Part shown: positions 7,590 through 14,595 of the stretch, piece by piece
Numbering within the stretch: the stretch's first letter is position 1
Layout of the letters: every line of letters starts with the position of its first letter
Assembly: GCA_046349775.1 (NCBI GenBank)
Contig: JAXMBS010000060.1
Location: forward strand, 1 to 33,433
Length of the DNA stretch: 33,433 nt
Origin: JAEUIG01 sp046349775
GTDB lineage: Bacteria; Planctomycetota; Planctomycetia; Planctomycetales; Planctomycetaceae
Direction of reading: 5' to 3'
Made by a program: the position numbers and the translations under genes
Notes under the pieces: generated by a model
Told to the model about the DNA's origin: nothing
What the model saw: the letters and a program-made list of their open reading frames with translations, nothing else
The model's database searches: none

Positions 7590-8795
7590 ATGGATTGCGG
7601 GCCTGTTATGCGAAACTGCACCACATTGGGGCGGAGCCCATTGCGTTATCGAACCGACCACGCGCCGGCCTGGCTCGGCCTCGACATCGGGGGCTCCAGC
7701 ATTAAAGCGGGCATTGTCCGCGCGGACGGGGTCGTGCTGGGCAAATTGCGGTTGCCGCTGCCGGTGGACCACGGCCCTGAAGTCGCGCTGGAGTCGGTCT
7801 GCGAAGCCACCGAATGCCTGCTGCGCGACGTCGGACTCCCAGTGGACGATCTGGGAGTCATCGGCGTGGCGGCGCCGGGGACGCTCGATCTCGAGGCCGG
7901 CGTGATCCTGCACCCGTTCAACCTTCCCGGCTGGGAAAACCTGCCGATCGTCGACTTTGTCCACACGCGATTCGGCATCCCCACGGTGCTGCTCAACGAC
8001 GCGAATGCGGCCGGTTACGGCGAGTACTGGGCCGGCGAATACGGCGGCGGCGGCAGCCTGATGCTGTGGACGCTCGGCACCGGCATCGGCTCCGGCATCG
8101 TGATCAATGGCGACATCTGGGAAGGGGCACAGGCCCACGCCGGCGAATGCGGGCACATGATCATCCAGATGGACGGCGGACTGACGTCGCCGCACGGCGT
8201 GCATGGCGCACTCGAACTCTACGCCGGCGCCAGGGGGCTCGTTCGACGGTGCCAACTCGCGCTGGAAGCCGGCCGTGACTCCCTGATTACGAAACTCATC
8301 GAGGAGCGCGGGGAACTTTCGCCGTTGCTGATCACGGAGGCGGCCGAGCAAAACGATCCGCTGGCGATCGAACTGATCCGCGAATCCGCACGCTGCATGG
8401 GGATCGGCACGGTCAACATCCTGCATGTGCTCAATCCGGAGTCTGTGCTGTTCGGCGGCGCAATGACATTCGGCGGCGCCGGATCACCCATGGGAGAAAT
8501 GTTCCTGAAGGCGGTCCGGGAAACCGTGCGGTCCATGGCGCTCCCGATACCGGCGATGCGGACACGCATCGAGTTCGCCACGCTGGGGAACGACGCAGGT
8601 TTCATCGGTGCGGCCGCACACGCGGCGCGTTGCGCGGGACTGACGTCGCCGCGCCAGAAGCGTTCCTACTCGCGCCTCGAACTGATTCGCTCGCGCGAGA
8701 CGACCGTCCGTCACGCTTTCGTGATGCGCGCGACCGGCTCCGCCGCGGTGTGTGCCACTGGCTCCGCCAGGCAGATCGCACGTCCGTGTCGTTGA
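7590..8795 (+). CDS. ROK family sugar kinase-like protein lacking the zinc cysteines
   Basis: The ROK (repressor, ORF, kinase) fold is clear: phosphate-binding LGLDIGGSSIKAGI near residue 30, VIGVAAPGTLD near 90, catalytic-type Asp in LLNDANAAGYGEY (D137), LGTGIGSGIVING near 162, and GECGHMII near 186. No DNA-binding domain precedes it, so a kinase such as glucokinase is more likely than a repressor. The usual zinc motif CxCGxxGCxE just after the GH is replaced by TSPHGVHGALE, with no cysteine; the surrounding residues align normally, so this is substitution rather than a frameshift. About 60 C-terminal residues after GFIGAAAHAAR are Ser/Arg-rich and not typical of the family. ATG 7608 is an alternative start. 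Confidence 0.8.
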   Translation: MDCGPVMRNCTTLGRSPLRYRTDHAPAWLGLDIGGSSIKAGIVRADGVVLGKLRLPLPVDHGPEVALESVCEATECLLRDVGLPVDDLGVIGVAAPGTLDLEAGVILHPFNLPGWENLPIVDFVHTRFGIPTVLLNDANAAGYGEYWAGEYGGGGSLMLWTLGTGIGSGIVINGDIWEGAQAHAGECGHMIIQMDGGLTSPHGVHGALELYAGARGLVRRCQLALEAGRDSLITKLIEERGELSPLLITEAAEQNDPLAIELIRESARCMGIGTVNILHVLNPESVLFGGAMTFGGAGSPMGEMFLKAVRETVRSMALPIPAMRTRIEFATLGNDAGFIGAAAHAARCAGLTSPRQKRSYSRLELIRSRETTVRHAFVMRATGSAAVCATGSARQIARPCR

Positions 8796-8802
8796 TCTAG
8801 CA

Positions 8803-8815
8803 CGGGCGAAGCCCG
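8803..8815. terminator. Short hairpin between convergent genes
   Basis: CGGGC-GAA-GCCCG lies 8 bases after the ROK stop and 33 bases beyond the stop of the convergent FHA gene. It may act as a bidirectional terminator, but no T run follows on either strand. The sequence CACGGGCGAAGCCCGCGGCA also resembles short dispersed intergenic repeats. Confidence 0.35.
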
Positions 8816-8847
8816 CGGCACCCGGCGATCACGCCGAGACTTGCGTT

Positions 8848-10074
8848 TCAGCGCGGCGAGCGACGCAATAGCGAACCCAGCCATCCCTGCTGGGCGTCCA
8901 GGTGCTGTTCGACTTCCTGCAGCCGGCGACGCAGTTCCTCCGGCGCATGGGTCGTGGCGAGCCGCTCGTTGTTATCCGCCGTGGGCGCAACGGCCGGCGC
9001 CGGCAACTGCGGCGGCGGCGGCGGTAATCTTTGATCGGGCTGAGCCGGCCGCACGACCGCGCTGCGACGGGTATTCGCCGCGGCTGGACCAGGCAGGCGC
9101 TGCGCCATGATCCGCATCAGCTCCACGAATTCGCGGCGCATCTCCTGCCGCTCGCCTTGCATCTGCTGAGACTGCGAGTGCTGGGCGGCGATCAGCGCCT
9201 GCGAAAAGTCCTTCGTCCAGGTCCGCATTTCGTCCAGAAGCTGCCGCTGGGAATCCTGGAACCGTTCGAGGACCTCCAGGACGAAGCCTTCGGACACCGA
9301 GCCGGCGTTGGCCGGGGCCAGGGCGGCATTCGTCACCGCGCCGGACGCCGTTCGCACCTCGACGTCCTTGTCGCCAAGCGTCAGGACATTGCCATCCGTC
9401 AGGGGTGCGATCCGCACGGCGATGCCGTCGAGGATGATCCCTTCCGGCGACCCCAGGTCGATCAACCAGGCCCGCGTGCGCGTGCAGACAATGGCGGCAT
9501 GCACCGGCGAGACCGATTCGTGCCGGCACTGGAGCTTGCACCGCGCGTCGCGACCGATCAGCACGATCTCGCCGCGCACGCGATACGACTGCTTGTCGCC
9601 GCCGAACGCGAGCTCGAGCTGCACGCGATCGGTCGTGGCGTCCGCAGCCTCCGCAGCCGGCGCATCCGCGACGGTGGCCGTCATGCCGCAGAACTCAATC
9701 GCCGGGCGTCCCTGTAACCAGGACTTTGTGATCAGGCGACCTTCGTGCCGCGTCCCTCCCGTAGACGCGAGATCGCAGGCGAACACCCGTCCCTCGAGAA
9801 ACAACAAAAACGCCTGCTGCGCTCCTATGCCGGGGGCGTCCAGGCGCAGATTGCAAGCCGGCGCCGTCCCCATGACGACAAACGGGCCGGGGACCGCGTA
9901 CTCGCGCAACCGGCCGTGGCCGGTGTCCACGACGATCTTGAGCCCGTCCGGCAGGCCGCAATCGGCAGCGAACTGGCGGTGCAGTTCCAGCTCTTCGGCG
10001 GTCCCCGGAGGGCCGATCGAAAGCGGTTCTGCGTCGCCGATTTCGAACACCGTCTTCTCGTCGGCGTTCTGCAT
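8848..10074 (-). CDS. Double FHA-domain protein with coiled coil
   Basis: FHA domains bind phosphothreonine. From the ATG at 10074 the protein has 408 residues. A first, degenerate FHA-like unit covers about residues 44-135 (YAVPGPFVVMGTAPACNLRL). A better second FHA unit covers about 150-245, with IGRDARCKLQC, SVSPVHAAIV (S189, H192) and LIDLGSPEGIILDG, where Gly replaces the usual Asn-Gly turn partner. A helical, probably coiled-coil region follows (about 263-327, rich in Gln, Glu and Met), then a Pro-rich linker (328-372) and a terminal amphipathic helix ending WLGSLLRRS. There is no membrane segment or kinase domain. The frame is open back to a GTG at 10215, but those residues look unlike the family. 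A scaffold or signalling role is an inference. Confidence 0.72.
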   Translation of the reverse strand: MQNADEKTVFEIGDAEPLSIGPPGTAEELELHRQFAADCGLPDGLKIVVDTGHGRLREYAVPGPFVVMGTAPACNLRLDAPGIGAQQAFLLFLEGRVFACDLASTGGTRHEGRLITKSWLQGRPAIEFCGMTATVADAPAAEAADATTDRVQLELAFGGDKQSYRVRGEIVLIGRDARCKLQCRHESVSPVHAAIVCTRTRAWLIDLGSPEGIILDGIAVRIAPLTDGNVLTLGDKDVEVRTASGAVTNAALAPANAGSVSEGFVLEVLERFQDSQRQLLDEMRTWTKDFSQALIAAQHSQSQQMQGERQEMRREFVELMRIMAQRLPGPAAANTRRSAVVRPAQPDQRLPPPPPQLPAPAVAPTADNNERLATTHAPEELRRRLQEVEQHLDAQQGWLGSLLRRSPR

Positions 10075-10305
10075 CACCAGGTTCTTCCGACGGCGGCTCA
10101 CTTGCGTTGTAAACAGCATCCCCACGATCCCGCACGCAGTTTCCGCCGTCAGGGAAACAGGGTACTCCGCTTGCACACTTCGTTGCGCCGCACTCCCCGT
10201 CAACGACGTCTGCACGCTATTCTCTGGGGCGCGGAGACTGCTGTCAATCGGCGCTCCGCAGCCCGAAGACGAGTTTGCACGGTCCTAACAGGCGAGTTGT
10301 CACCC

Positions 10306-11169
10306 ATGACGATTTCGCGACGTACGGCAATTGCACTGATCTGTGTCGCCGGGGCAACCGGGGCAGTTTGCGCGGTCGGAATCGTGGATGGCCGCGCCGC
10401 CCTGGAAAAGGTGTTGTTGCGCCTGCTGGCACCGGTGGGGCTGCTCTGGCTCGCCCTGGCCCTCCAGTGCGGCCAGGCGTTCTTCCGCCGGCAACGGGGT
10501 TGGTGCATCTGGTCGTGCGCGCTCTGGCTGGCCCTGACGCTGGTGGGCAATGGCACGCTTGTCCCCCGGGCCTATGCGTCCCTGGAACGGCCGTTGCTCC
10601 GGCTTGATCCATTGCACGCGCCCCCCTACGACGTGCTGATCGTTCTCGGCGGGGGCGCCCGAAGCGGACCGACTGACCGCCCCCAACTCAATGAGTCGGG
10701 GGATCGCCTCCTGCTGGCGGCACAGCTGTACCACGCCGGCCAGGTACGACGCGTCATCTGCACCGGCCAGCGGATTGCCGCTCTCGCTCCGGACGGGCAC
10801 AGCGACCCGGCGGAACAAACCCATCAGATCCTGAAATCGCTTGGCGTCCCGGAATCCATCATGACCATGAGCGGCGGGACGAACACCGCCGAGGAAATGC
10901 GGCAGCTTGCGGCGGGACCACCGCTGACCGGCCGCGTCGGCCTGCTCACGTCGGCGTGGCACTTGCCGCGGGCTCTGCGTCTGGCACGCGCTCACGGCCT
11001 GGATCTGGAACCGGTTCCCGCCGACTTTCAGGGGAACTTCGGAGCTGTGGCCCCGGCCAACGCCGCCGGACTCGGGGCCACCGTTCTCGATGTGATTCCG
11101 ACCGCCGAGGTCCTCGCCGCCGCCGGGCGACTTGGCAAAGAATGGCTCGCCGGTCTCGTGGGCCGCTGA
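10306..11169 (+). CDS. YdcF/ElyC-type DUF218 membrane protein
   Basis: The protein has 287 residues. Three hydrophobic segments (about 8-26, 40-59, 67-82) precede a DUF218 (YdcF/SanA/ElyC) domain. Seen there are DVLIVLGGGARSGPTDRPQ near residue 109, RVLL-like RRVICTGQR, the SLGVPESIMTMSGGTNTAEE motif and LLTSAWHLPRALRLARAHGL. Members of this family are linked to envelope or undecaprenyl-carrier functions, but the reaction is not established. ATG 10306 was chosen because the open frame upstream is antisense to the FHA gene and the first hydrophobic segment starts right after this Met. It converges on the exopolysaccharide locus with 24 bp between stops. A role in polymer synthesis is an inference from position. 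Confidence 0.8.
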   Translation: MTISRRTAIALICVAGATGAVCAVGIVDGRAALEKVLLRLLAPVGLLWLALALQCGQAFFRRQRGWCIWSCALWLALTLVGNGTLVPRAYASLERPLLRLDPLHAPPYDVLIVLGGGARSGPTDRPQLNESGDRLLLAAQLYHAGQVRRVICTGQRIAALAPDGHSDPAEQTHQILKSLGVPESIMTMSGGTNTAEEMRQLAAGPPLTGRVGLLTSAWHLPRALRLARAHGLDLEPVPADFQGNFGAVAPANAAGLGATVLDVIPTAEVLAAAGRLGKEWLAGLVGR

Positions 11170-11193
11170 TCCACTCGGCCGATTCCGGCGGCA

Positions 11194-12105
11194 TCAACGC
11201 CCCGCCTTGCGCAGCGCCTCGTTGATCTGCGCCGCCAGCGGCGCAGACTGGCTGGCAGGAACCCCCGCGGCCCGAGCTGCTTCCAGATCCTCGCGAGCCT
11301 GGTCGAGCTGTCCCGATTGCAGCCGTGCGGCGCTGCGGACGAGCAGGGCCTGCGTCAATTTTGCATCCCGCCGCAGGGCTTCCGTGGCATCGTCGATGGC
11401 GGCCGGACAATCTCCGCAGCGCATGTGGGCTGAAGCGCGCAGCAGATGTGCCTCGGCATCGGCACCGCCGGATTTGACCAGTTGATCGATCTGTCTGACG
11501 GCCGCCGCACACCGTCCGTCTTCCATGAGGATCACGCTCAGCAGCTTGCAGGAGTCGAGGTGGTTCGGAGCGACTTCAAGGGCCCGGTTCAATGACGGCT
11601 CGGCCAGTTCCGGATGTCCTGCGGCGCGGTGCGTGAGCGCCGTCCAGTAGAGGATGTCCGGATCGTCGGGACGATTGCGAAGCGCCTCACGCAAGGCGGC
11701 CAGCGCCTCCGGGTACCGCCGTGCCTGGTAATGCTCCTGAAACTGATTGATCGTCGACTGCGGCGTTCTGTCGCGCGATCGCCGTGCCGAGACTCCGGGA
11801 AGGCCGGGGACGGCCTGGCGAGACTGTGCGAGAAACGGCTGCGTGGGATCCTCCGCGCGACGATCATCGGCGTCTCCTGCCGAGAACTCGGCGGCGGTAG
11901 ATTCGGTGGCCGATCGGTCGGCAGGACGTTGCAACGCGCCGGGGTCCGGCGGCGATTCGAACTGGCTCTCGATCGGCGGCGGCGCGCATCCGGACATCAG
12001 GAACCCGAACGCGACCACCGCGGCCGCCGCCCAGTGAACTCGCAGACGAGCGCACGAAAAAGCCCCGCCGGCTTCCCGACGGGGCTGAGTCAATATCTGG
12101 GGCAT
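11194..12105 (-). CDS. TPR-repeat lipoprotein
   Basis: The predicted lipoprotein has 303 residues from ATG 12105. A hydrophobic segment WAAAAVVAFGFLMSGCAPPP contains the lipobox LMSGC with lipid-carrying Cys at about residue 40. A disordered Asp/Arg/Pro-rich linker follows (about 45-135), then at least four TPR units (YQARRYPEALAALREALRNR, YWTALTHRAAGHPELAEPS, LLRASAHMRCGDCPAAIDD, LLVRSAARLQSGQLDQARED). It probably serves as an envelope scaffold. The ATG lies before the terminator hairpin of the PEP-CTERM gene, so the first codons would be encoded by that hairpin. A start downstream of it, near the signal segment, is an alternative, but only a CTG is available close by. It is the last gene of the minus-strand locus. 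Confidence 0.75.
   Translation of the reverse strand: MPQILTQPRREAGGAFSCARLRVHWAAAAVVAFGFLMSGCAPPPIESQFESPPDPGALQRPADRSATESTAAEFSAGDADDRRAEDPTQPFLAQSRQAVPGLPGVSARRSRDRTPQSTINQFQEHYQARRYPEALAALREALRNRPDDPDILYWTALTHRAAGHPELAEPSLNRALEVAPNHLDSCKLLSVILMEDGRCAAAVRQIDQLVKSGGADAEAHLLRASAHMRCGDCPAAIDDATEALRRDAKLTQALLVRSAARLQSGQLDQAREDLEAARAAGVPASQSAPLAAQINEALRKAGR
12056..12087 (-). terminator. Intrinsic terminator of the PEP-CTERM gene
   Basis: On the minus strand, AGCCCCG TCGGGAAGC CGGCGGGGCT followed by TTTTT is a GC-rich stem with a T run, the classical form. It lies 33-64 bases after the PEP-CTERM stop at 12120. It also overlaps the leader or first codons of the TPR lipoprotein gene, so it could limit read-through into that gene. 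Confidence 0.75.
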
Positions 12106-12119
12106 TCTATCGCCCAGGC

Positions 12120-12833
12120 TTAGATCTCGATCGGATTGACCGGGTTCAACCGGGCATTGCGCCGTCGTTGCAGCATGACTCCGACGAACACGGCCAGACA
12201 CAGCGCGCCCAGCAGCAAGCCCTGCGGCTCGGGAGTCGCAGTGAACTGCAGGAACACGTCAGAGTTATGACCGAACAACGGGGATGTCGCGCCCAGGAAG
12301 TCGAGCGAGTACCCCAAGGTGGTCGTCGCCCCGGCCGCCAAACCGAGATTCGTGAACATCGCCAGCGTGTCGCTCACCCGGGTGAACGTACCGCCGGAAG
12401 GAGTCGGATTCGAATCGTTGTCGAACCGCGCGAGTTGCGGAGCCGCGCCCGTGTTCGGATTGCCAAACAATTCGATCGACAGATTGTCGATGGTTGCACC
12501 GGTCATGTTGTGCAACGTCGCCTGGAAGAAAAACTCCGCACCCTGAGTAAAACCGCCGACCCGCGTAATCTTCACGTCGAACGGTGCGTCCTGCTGCAGA
12601 ACGTTCATCTCCAGGTTGGTGAAGTTGGCATTCCCCGCACCTGGGCCGGCATAGTTCTCGTTCGCAAACGGCCCGGGATCCTGTCCGATGTGGTCCGTGA
12701 AATCGTAGGACACCAGCGTGGCATTGGTCGGCATCCCATTGCTGGGCGACACCGTATGCACGAATGTCGCTGCCGCCGGGGAGGCGGCCGCCGCCACAAG
12801 AGCCAGTGATGTCATCCAAACGCGCCTAAGCAT
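12120..12833 (-). CDS. PEP-CTERM sorting domain protein
   Basis: This secreted protein of 237 residues is a likely substrate of the exosortase encoded at 14596. It has a Sec signal peptide (MLRRVWMTSLALVAAAASPA, cleavage near AAA-TF), then a beta-rich domain of about 170 residues with many Asn, Thr and Gly (NATLVSYDFTDHIGQ, GGFTQGAEFFFQATLHN, FLGATSPLFGHNSDVFL). The C-terminus carries PEP (201-203) before a hydrophobic helix LLLGALCLAVFVGVML and the basic cluster QRRRNAR. Unusually, about nine residues (LNPVNPIEI) follow the basic cluster, where these proteins normally end. It has its own promoter (12876-12904), a strong ribosome-binding site and a terminator, so it is an independent transcript, as expected for an abundant surface protein. 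Confidence 0.88.
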   Translation of the reverse strand: MLRRVWMTSLALVAAAASPAAATFVHTVSPSNGMPTNATLVSYDFTDHIGQDPGPFANENYAGPGAGNANFTNLEMNVLQQDAPFDVKITRVGGFTQGAEFFFQATLHNMTGATIDNLSIELFGNPNTGAAPQLARFDNDSNPTPSGGTFTRVSDTLAMFTNLGLAAGATTTLGYSLDFLGATSPLFGHNSDVFLQFTATPEPQGLLLGALCLAVFVGVMLQRRRNARLNPVNPIEI

Positions 12834-12842
12834 GCTCCTTCG

Positions 12843-12849
12843 CTCCTTT
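12843..12849 (-). promoter_or_regulatory. Ribosome-binding site of the PEP-CTERM gene
   Basis: AAAGGAG lies 9 bases before the ATG at 12833. A second AAGGAG (12835-12840) is only one base from the ATG. The tandem SD-like sites suggest strong translation. Confidence 0.7.
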
Positions 12850-12875
12850 CTGCGGAAGGGAAGCCCGTGCTGGGA

Positions 12876-12904
12876 AAGTTAAGCGGTCTCCACCGCGCTG
12901 TCAA
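12876..12904 (-). promoter_or_regulatory. Sigma-70-type promoter of the PEP-CTERM gene
   Basis: A perfect -35 TTGACA (12899-12904) and a good -10 TAACTT (12876-12881) are separated by exactly 17 bp, about 45 bases upstream of the ATG. It lies in the 134-bp gap after the TPR gene stop and is the clearest promoter in the window. Confidence 0.75.
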
Positions 12905-12967
12905 TCCTGTAGATTTGGGAAATCCACGAAAACTCTGCGTGCGCGTAACCCGTGGCGATTTCCATCG

Positions 12968-14554
12968 TTAGGGGGTATCGGGTTCCCCCAACTGACGGTG
13001 GCGTCGCGACAGGTCGGCGAGCCCTTTGGCTTCGTAGCATTCCGCCAGCGCCAAGTGCGTTTCGCGGGCCGGTTCGTCGACCGCCAGAGCCCGCTCCAGG
13101 TCCGCGATCGCATCGTCCCAGCGCTTCAACTTCGTGAAGATCTGGCCCCGGGTGTCGAGAAACCGCGGATCGCCCGGCTGGCGTGACAGTGCCTCATTGA
13201 TCAGTTGCAGCGCGCGGTCCAGTTCCGGGGGCTCCCGGAACGCCAGAAACCAGGCCAGGTTGTTGACGACGATCGGAGCGTTCCGCAGGGACTCAAACGC
13301 CCGTTCCAGGTGGTAGGCGGCGGCCGTGGAATCCTGTGCCTCGTACGCGGAGGTGCCCAGGAGCAGATGGCTCAGCCCGATCGCTCGCCCGTGGGCGACG
13401 TTGGACAGCAGGAACTCGCGGGCGGCCTCGGCGGTCTCCCCGTGCTCCGTCAGAATCGCCAGCATGCGGTCGAAAATGGCCGCACAATTCGGATCCAGCA
13501 GCAGGGCCGTGGAGAGCAACTCAAACCGCTCTTCTCGCGTGCCCGTCCCGTTCTTGAGCATCGCATCCGACCAGGCGACGTTGAACTGAGCCAGTGCGCT
13601 CCGCAGCGTCGCATTCTGATCGTCGAGGGCCAGCCCCTCCTCCAGAGTCTGCGCCGCGGCCTCAAAATCCTCGAGGAACATGCAGGCGTCGGCAAGAATG
13701 ATCCGCGCCTGAACGGCGTCTTTGGGCTTCGCCGCCACGCGTGCCGCGAACTGCGCCCGTGCCGCTTTCGCCAGCCGCTCCGCCCGATCCAGGTCGTCCT
13801 GATTCGTCGAGAGGTTGCCGCGGAACGAGTAGGCCTTTGCCAGCAGCAGTTGGACGACCTGCAGGTCTTCCGGCAATTCGCGCTGTCCCGTGACGGCATA
13901 TTGCAGGGCCAGTTCGAAGTGTTCGATCGCCAGTCCCCACAACCCGCGGCCGAAGTACAGCTGTCCCAGCAGCGCGTGCGCCGAGGGACTGCGCGGTTCG
14001 AGCGTGAGCGCATGCTCCAGATGTGTCTCTGCGCGGCGCGCGTTGTCCCGGGAGGCTTGCAGGTGCGTCAGGTAGTAGCGCCCGACTTCCAATTGTGCGG
14101 GGAAGTAGCCTTGACCGTCTTCCGGCGCCAATTGCTGAAACAGCACAGCCGCCCGAACCTGGTCGCCGGACTGCTGCGCCTGCGTGGCGAGCCGGTACAG
14201 CGTCTCGTCGTCCGCCGGCCGGAGCTGTACGACGCGCTCGAGCAGCAACGCCGCCACCTCCGGCTTGTTCACGGCCTCCGCCTGTCGGGCCGCCACCAGA
14301 TAATCCTCCGCGAGCGCCGTCTCGGAACGCAGGCGGCCGGCGACAACCAGCCAGACAGCGCCCAGCACTACCGCCACCGAGGGCAGGCCGCGCAGCAGGT
14401 ACCGGGTCTCCCGCCGCGACCACCAGTCAGCCACGCGCAGGCCGAGCCAGCCGATCGCCCGAAACGGCGCCGCGAACGCCTGCAGCAGCCACCGCGGGCC
14501 GATCAGCAGGAAGTGCCACACTCGCAACAACTGATACATCAACGCTCGAAACAT
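12968..14554 (-). CDS. Membrane-anchored TPR protein of the exosortase locus
   Basis: The protein has 528 residues. The N-terminus is rich in Trp, Arg and aromatic residues and has one clear membrane segment (LPSVAVVLGAVWLVVAG, about 57-73); residues 10-40 may lie along the membrane. The rest is a TPR superhelix with at least eight units, for example PEVAALLLERVVQLRPADDE, SAHALLGQLYFGRGLWGLAI, QARIILADACMFLEDFEAAA, APIVVNNLAWFLAFREPPEL, and PARETHLALAECYEAKGLAD near the C-terminus. It follows the exosortase gene by 41 bp and probably shares its transcript. TPR proteins are frequent partners in exosortase and polysaccharide systems, where they act as periplasmic scaffolds. That role is inferred here. 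It is not a lipoprotein, unlike the TPR protein at 11194. Confidence 0.82.
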   Translation of the reverse strand: MFRALMYQLLRVWHFLLIGPRWLLQAFAAPFRAIGWLGLRVADWWSRRETRYLLRGLPSVAVVLGAVWLVVAGRLRSETALAEDYLVAARQAEAVNKPEVAALLLERVVQLRPADDETLYRLATQAQQSGDQVRAAVLFQQLAPEDGQGYFPAQLEVGRYYLTHLQASRDNARRAETHLEHALTLEPRSPSAHALLGQLYFGRGLWGLAIEHFELALQYAVTGQRELPEDLQVVQLLLAKAYSFRGNLSTNQDDLDRAERLAKAARAQFAARVAAKPKDAVQARIILADACMFLEDFEAAAQTLEEGLALDDQNATLRSALAQFNVAWSDAMLKNGTGTREERFELLSTALLLDPNCAAIFDRMLAILTEHGETAEAAREFLLSNVAHGRAIGLSHLLLGTSAYEAQDSTAAAYHLERAFESLRNAPIVVNNLAWFLAFREPPELDRALQLINEALSRQPGDPRFLDTRGQIFTKLKRWDDAIADLERALAVDEPARETHLALAECYEAKGLADLSRRHRQLGEPDTP

Positions 14555-14595
14555 GATCCGTTCAGATTGAGAGGAAACGGCGACGCCGCAGGCGG

